Of a DNA stretch of 64,000 nt, positions 62,060-64,000 are shown piece after piece. The notes under the pieces were generated by a model. That model did no database searches and was not told the origin of the DNA. It worked only from the letters and a program-made list of their open reading frames with translations. This DNA comes from an uncultured Pelagibacteraceae bacterium. Lineage in GTDB: Bacteria > Pseudomonadota > Alphaproteobacteria > Pelagibacterales > Pelagibacteraceae. Location: the NCBI GenBank assembly GCA_902601895.1, contig CACKOU010000002.1, forward strand, positions 1-64,000, given 5' to 3'. Positions within the stretch are counted from its first letter, which is position 1. Each line of letters starts with the position of its first letter. A program made the translations under genes and the position numbers.

Positions 62060-63121
62060 ATGAAAGCACAGGTTTTACATAAGTACGACCCAGAAATGAA
62101 AGAAGGAACTTGGGTTACAAATCAAGAAATGCCTGATCCAAAAATAGAAAAGGCTTCTGATGTAATAGTTAAAATTGGTGCAGCTGGTGTTTGTAGAACT
62201 GATCTACACATAATTGAAGGAGTTTGGAAACATATTCAAGATCCAGACGGAAAACTACTTCCTTGCGTTATGGGTCATGAAAATGCTGGTTGGATAGAAG
62301 ATGTTGGAAAAGACGTTACAGAATTTAAAAAAGGAGATCCAGTAATTTTACACCCTCTTATATCCGGAACAGATGGAACTTGCCTTGACTGCAGACGAGG
62401 CAATGACATGCATGCTGCTGCGGGAGCCTTTCCTGGATTAAGTATTAAAGAAGGCGGATACTCAGAACTTTTAAAAACAAGTGTTAGGAATTTAATTAAA
62501 TTGCCAACAGTATTGGCACCTAAAGATGTTGCACCATTTTCTGATGCAGGATTAACAGCATATAGAGTTGTTAAAAAAGCTACTAGACATTTGCTACCTG
62601 GTCAAAGTTGTACAATCATAGGTGCCGGAGGTTTAGGTCATATTGCTATTCAGTGTTTAAAAGCAATGTGTGCAGCAGATATAATTATTGTAGAGAAATC
62701 AGAAAAAGCTCTTAAACATGCAATGGAGTTGGGTGGAGATCACGGAGTTTTGATCGATGGAAACGAAATTGAAAAAGTCCAAGAGTTAACTAAAGGTAAA
62801 GGTTCTGAGGCTGTAATTGATTTTGTTGGTGAAAAAGGATCGACTGCAATGGGAATTCAAATGACTTCAAATGGAGGTTTTTATTATATTGTAGGTTATG
62901 GAGAGGAGATCAAATCTTTAGCTGTAGATTTAATAATATCTGAAAAAACAATAGTCGGAAATTTAGTAGGAACGTGGTCTGAATTATACGAACTCATGGA
63001 ATTAGCTGATAGAGGAAAAGTTAAGCTATCCATGCAGGAATATAAATTAGATGATGCTAACAAGGCGCTACATGATCTTAATGATGGAAAAGTCAAAGGT
63101 CGTGCAGTGCTAGTTCCATAA
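62060..63121 (+). CDS. Zinc-type NAD(P)-dependent alcohol dehydrogenase
   Basis: The 353-residue MDR protein has GAAGVCRTDLHIIEG (catalytic Cys), GHENAGWIEDVG with His/Glu, and Rossmann motif IIGAGGLGHIAIQCLKA. The structural-zinc lobe, usually four Cys, shows only two (TCLDCRRGNDMHAAAGAFPG), so the structural zinc is probably lost. Substrate unknown. An AGAGAGG ribosome-binding site precedes the ATG. Confidence 0.93.
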   Translation: MKAQVLHKYDPEMKEGTWVTNQEMPDPKIEKASDVIVKIGAAGVCRTDLHIIEGVWKHIQDPDGKLLPCVMGHENAGWIEDVGKDVTEFKKGDPVILHPLISGTDGTCLDCRRGNDMHAAAGAFPGLSIKEGGYSELLKTSVRNLIKLPTVLAPKDVAPFSDAGLTAYRVVKKATRHLLPGQSCTIIGAGGLGHIAIQCLKAMCAADIIIVEKSEKALKHAMELGGDHGVLIDGNEIEKVQELTKGKGSEAVIDFVGEKGSTAMGIQMTSNGGFYYIVGYGEEIKSLAVDLIISEKTIVGNLVGTWSELYELMELADRGKVKLSMQEYKLDDANKALHDLNDGKVKGRAVLVP

Positions 63122-63145
63122 TTAACAATAAAGAGAGGAAAAAAG

Positions 63146-64000
63146 ATGAAGACAATAAAAACTTGCGTAACCGCTCTAATATCAGCTTTGTTGGTATTTA
63201 GTCCTGTTGCGTATGCTGATAAGTGGAGCGATCAGTTTCCACATATCAAAGCAACTGGGGATATTCCTGGTGATTGTTCTTACGAGTCTATGTCTAAGAA
63301 AAATTATAAAGGCAAGACGCTTAAGATTAATACACATGCTGTACCAGTCATGGGAGAGCCAACAGCTTTACATGCTGAGCAGTTCGCTAAACTTACTGGA
63401 GCAAAAGTTGATGTTACTCATACGCCAGCAGGTGACTTATATGCGAAAGCTATGGTACCATTTCAAGCTGGACAAGCTCCATATGACATCGTTTTTGGAT
63501 TTTCAAACTTCATTAACGATTGGAGAAGATACTTAGAGCCAGTTCCTAAGAAATACGTTGAGATGAAACAAATGAAAGACGTTACTCCATCGCACATTGG
63601 TGTAGCATCTTGGGATGGTGTTATGTATCAGTTTCCGGTTGATGGAGACAGACATTATCTAAAATATAGAAAAGATGTAATTGATAATCCAGAGTATCAA
63701 AAGAAATATAAAGCTGACACTGGCAAAGATTTAAAGGTGCCAACAACTTGGAAAGAGTATGGAGAAATGGCAGCTTACTTTAATGATTGGGACTGGGATG
63801 GAGATGGAGAGAAAGAATACGGATCTGCTGAAGTGATGAAAAAAGACGATCTAATGTATGCTGCTTTCTATTCAAGATCTGCTGCTTACTCAAAAAATCC
63901 TAAAACACCTGGTGGTTTTTTCTTTGATTTAGAGACTATGAAACCACTAATTAACAATCCAGGTTTTGTTGAAGCTTTAACTGACTGGGTTGAGGCAACT
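63146..64000 (+). CDS. ABC transporter sugar-binding protein (partial)
   Basis: The gene starts at an ATG preceded by AGAGAGG and runs off the right edge after 285 codons. The product has a signal peptide (MKTIKTCVTALISALLVFSP, ending VAYA) and the fold of family 1 solute-binding proteins (LKINTHAVPVMGEPTALHAEQFAKLTG, then YDIVFGFSNFINDW). It includes WDWDGDGEKEYG, an unusual acidic loop that looks like a calcium-binding DxDxDG motif. Ligand unknown; permease genes would lie beyond the window. Confidence 0.9.
   Translation, partial: MKTIKTCVTALISALLVFSPVAYADKWSDQFPHIKATGDIPGDCSYESMSKKNYKGKTLKINTHAVPVMGEPTALHAEQFAKLTGAKVDVTHTPAGDLYAKAMVPFQAGQAPYDIVFGFSNFINDWRRYLEPVPKKYVEMKQMKDVTPSHIGVASWDGVMYQFPVDGDRHYLKYRKDVIDNPEYQKKYKADTGKDLKVPTTWKEYGEMAAYFNDWDWDGDGEKEYGSAEVMKKDDLMYAAFYSRSAAYSKNPKTPGGFFFDLETMKPLINNPGFVEALTDWVEAT

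Overview
The window looks like a piece of a SAR11-type marine alphaproteobacterial genome (Candidatus Pelagibacter relatives). Base composition is very AT-rich, intergenic gaps are tiny, many genes overlap by 1-4 bases, and most predicted products are the usual streamlined set: TRAP and sodium/solute transporters, split c-type cytochrome maturation genes, photolyase-like flavoproteins and one-carbon or hydroxy-acid oxidation genes. The assignment rests on protein content and style; no rRNA is present.

Positions 1-4231 are an accessory block unlike the rest. It holds short, mostly unrecognised genes: a truncated recombinase-domain/zinc-ribbon protein, two overlapping unknown genes, a 57-residue ORF, and then a 310-base segment packed with hairpins and loop complementarities. 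That segment leads into a tightly overlapping operon: ribbon-helix-helix-like regulator, 52-residue protein, Cas4/RecB-like PD-(D/E)XK nuclease with Cys pairs, 91-residue protein and zinc-ribbon protein. The structured leader and its nuclease operon are the best candidate for an undescribed system.

4266-7071 is a TRAP transporter (dctPQM). 7181-10746 has a long autotransporter-like adhesin with a coiled-coil tail, a HIT protein and a GNAT acetyltransferase. 10739-15166 carries lolA and ftsK, a UbiH-like flavoprotein and a Lon-N-domain protein. 15213-21771 has a TPR-sulfotransferase, tRNA-Gly, FkbM methyltransferase, phhB, purH, a heparinase-like protein and rpe. 22200-27054 appears devoted to acetate or small-acid uptake and activation (SSS symporter, its small subunit, acetyl-CoA synthetase), closed by a clear terminator.

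27069-31735 contains an EVE protein, then a carbamoyltransferase, a DUF5989 peptide, a ferritin-like di-iron protein and an SGNH-like protein. 31740-40507 is housekeeping: tsaD, hemC, hemD, mscS, yggT, folD, and an ABC exporter divergent from tesA with overlapping start codons. 40527-46358 is a light/redox group: metallo-hydrolase, PQQ sugar dehydrogenase, atypical SDR, photolyase-related protein, DUF2256, a CSCC-tailed peptide and a second FAD photolyase-like protein. 46365-51195 has argG, IalB-like, aldo/keto reductase, BI-1, DUF2794, YciB and HspQ.

51363-55486 is ccmC-D-E-F-G-H, preceded by a strong hairpin. It is followed by a PagL-like protein and a hydroxy-acid oxidation cluster: two FMN alpha-hydroxy-acid oxidases, an aminotransferase, a GlcD-like FAD oxidase, a D-2-hydroxyacid dehydrogenase and a zinc-type alcohol dehydrogenase. 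The window ends inside an ABC solute-binding protein gene. The last cluster plausibly interconverts C2-C3 hydroxy acids, oxo acids and amino acids.
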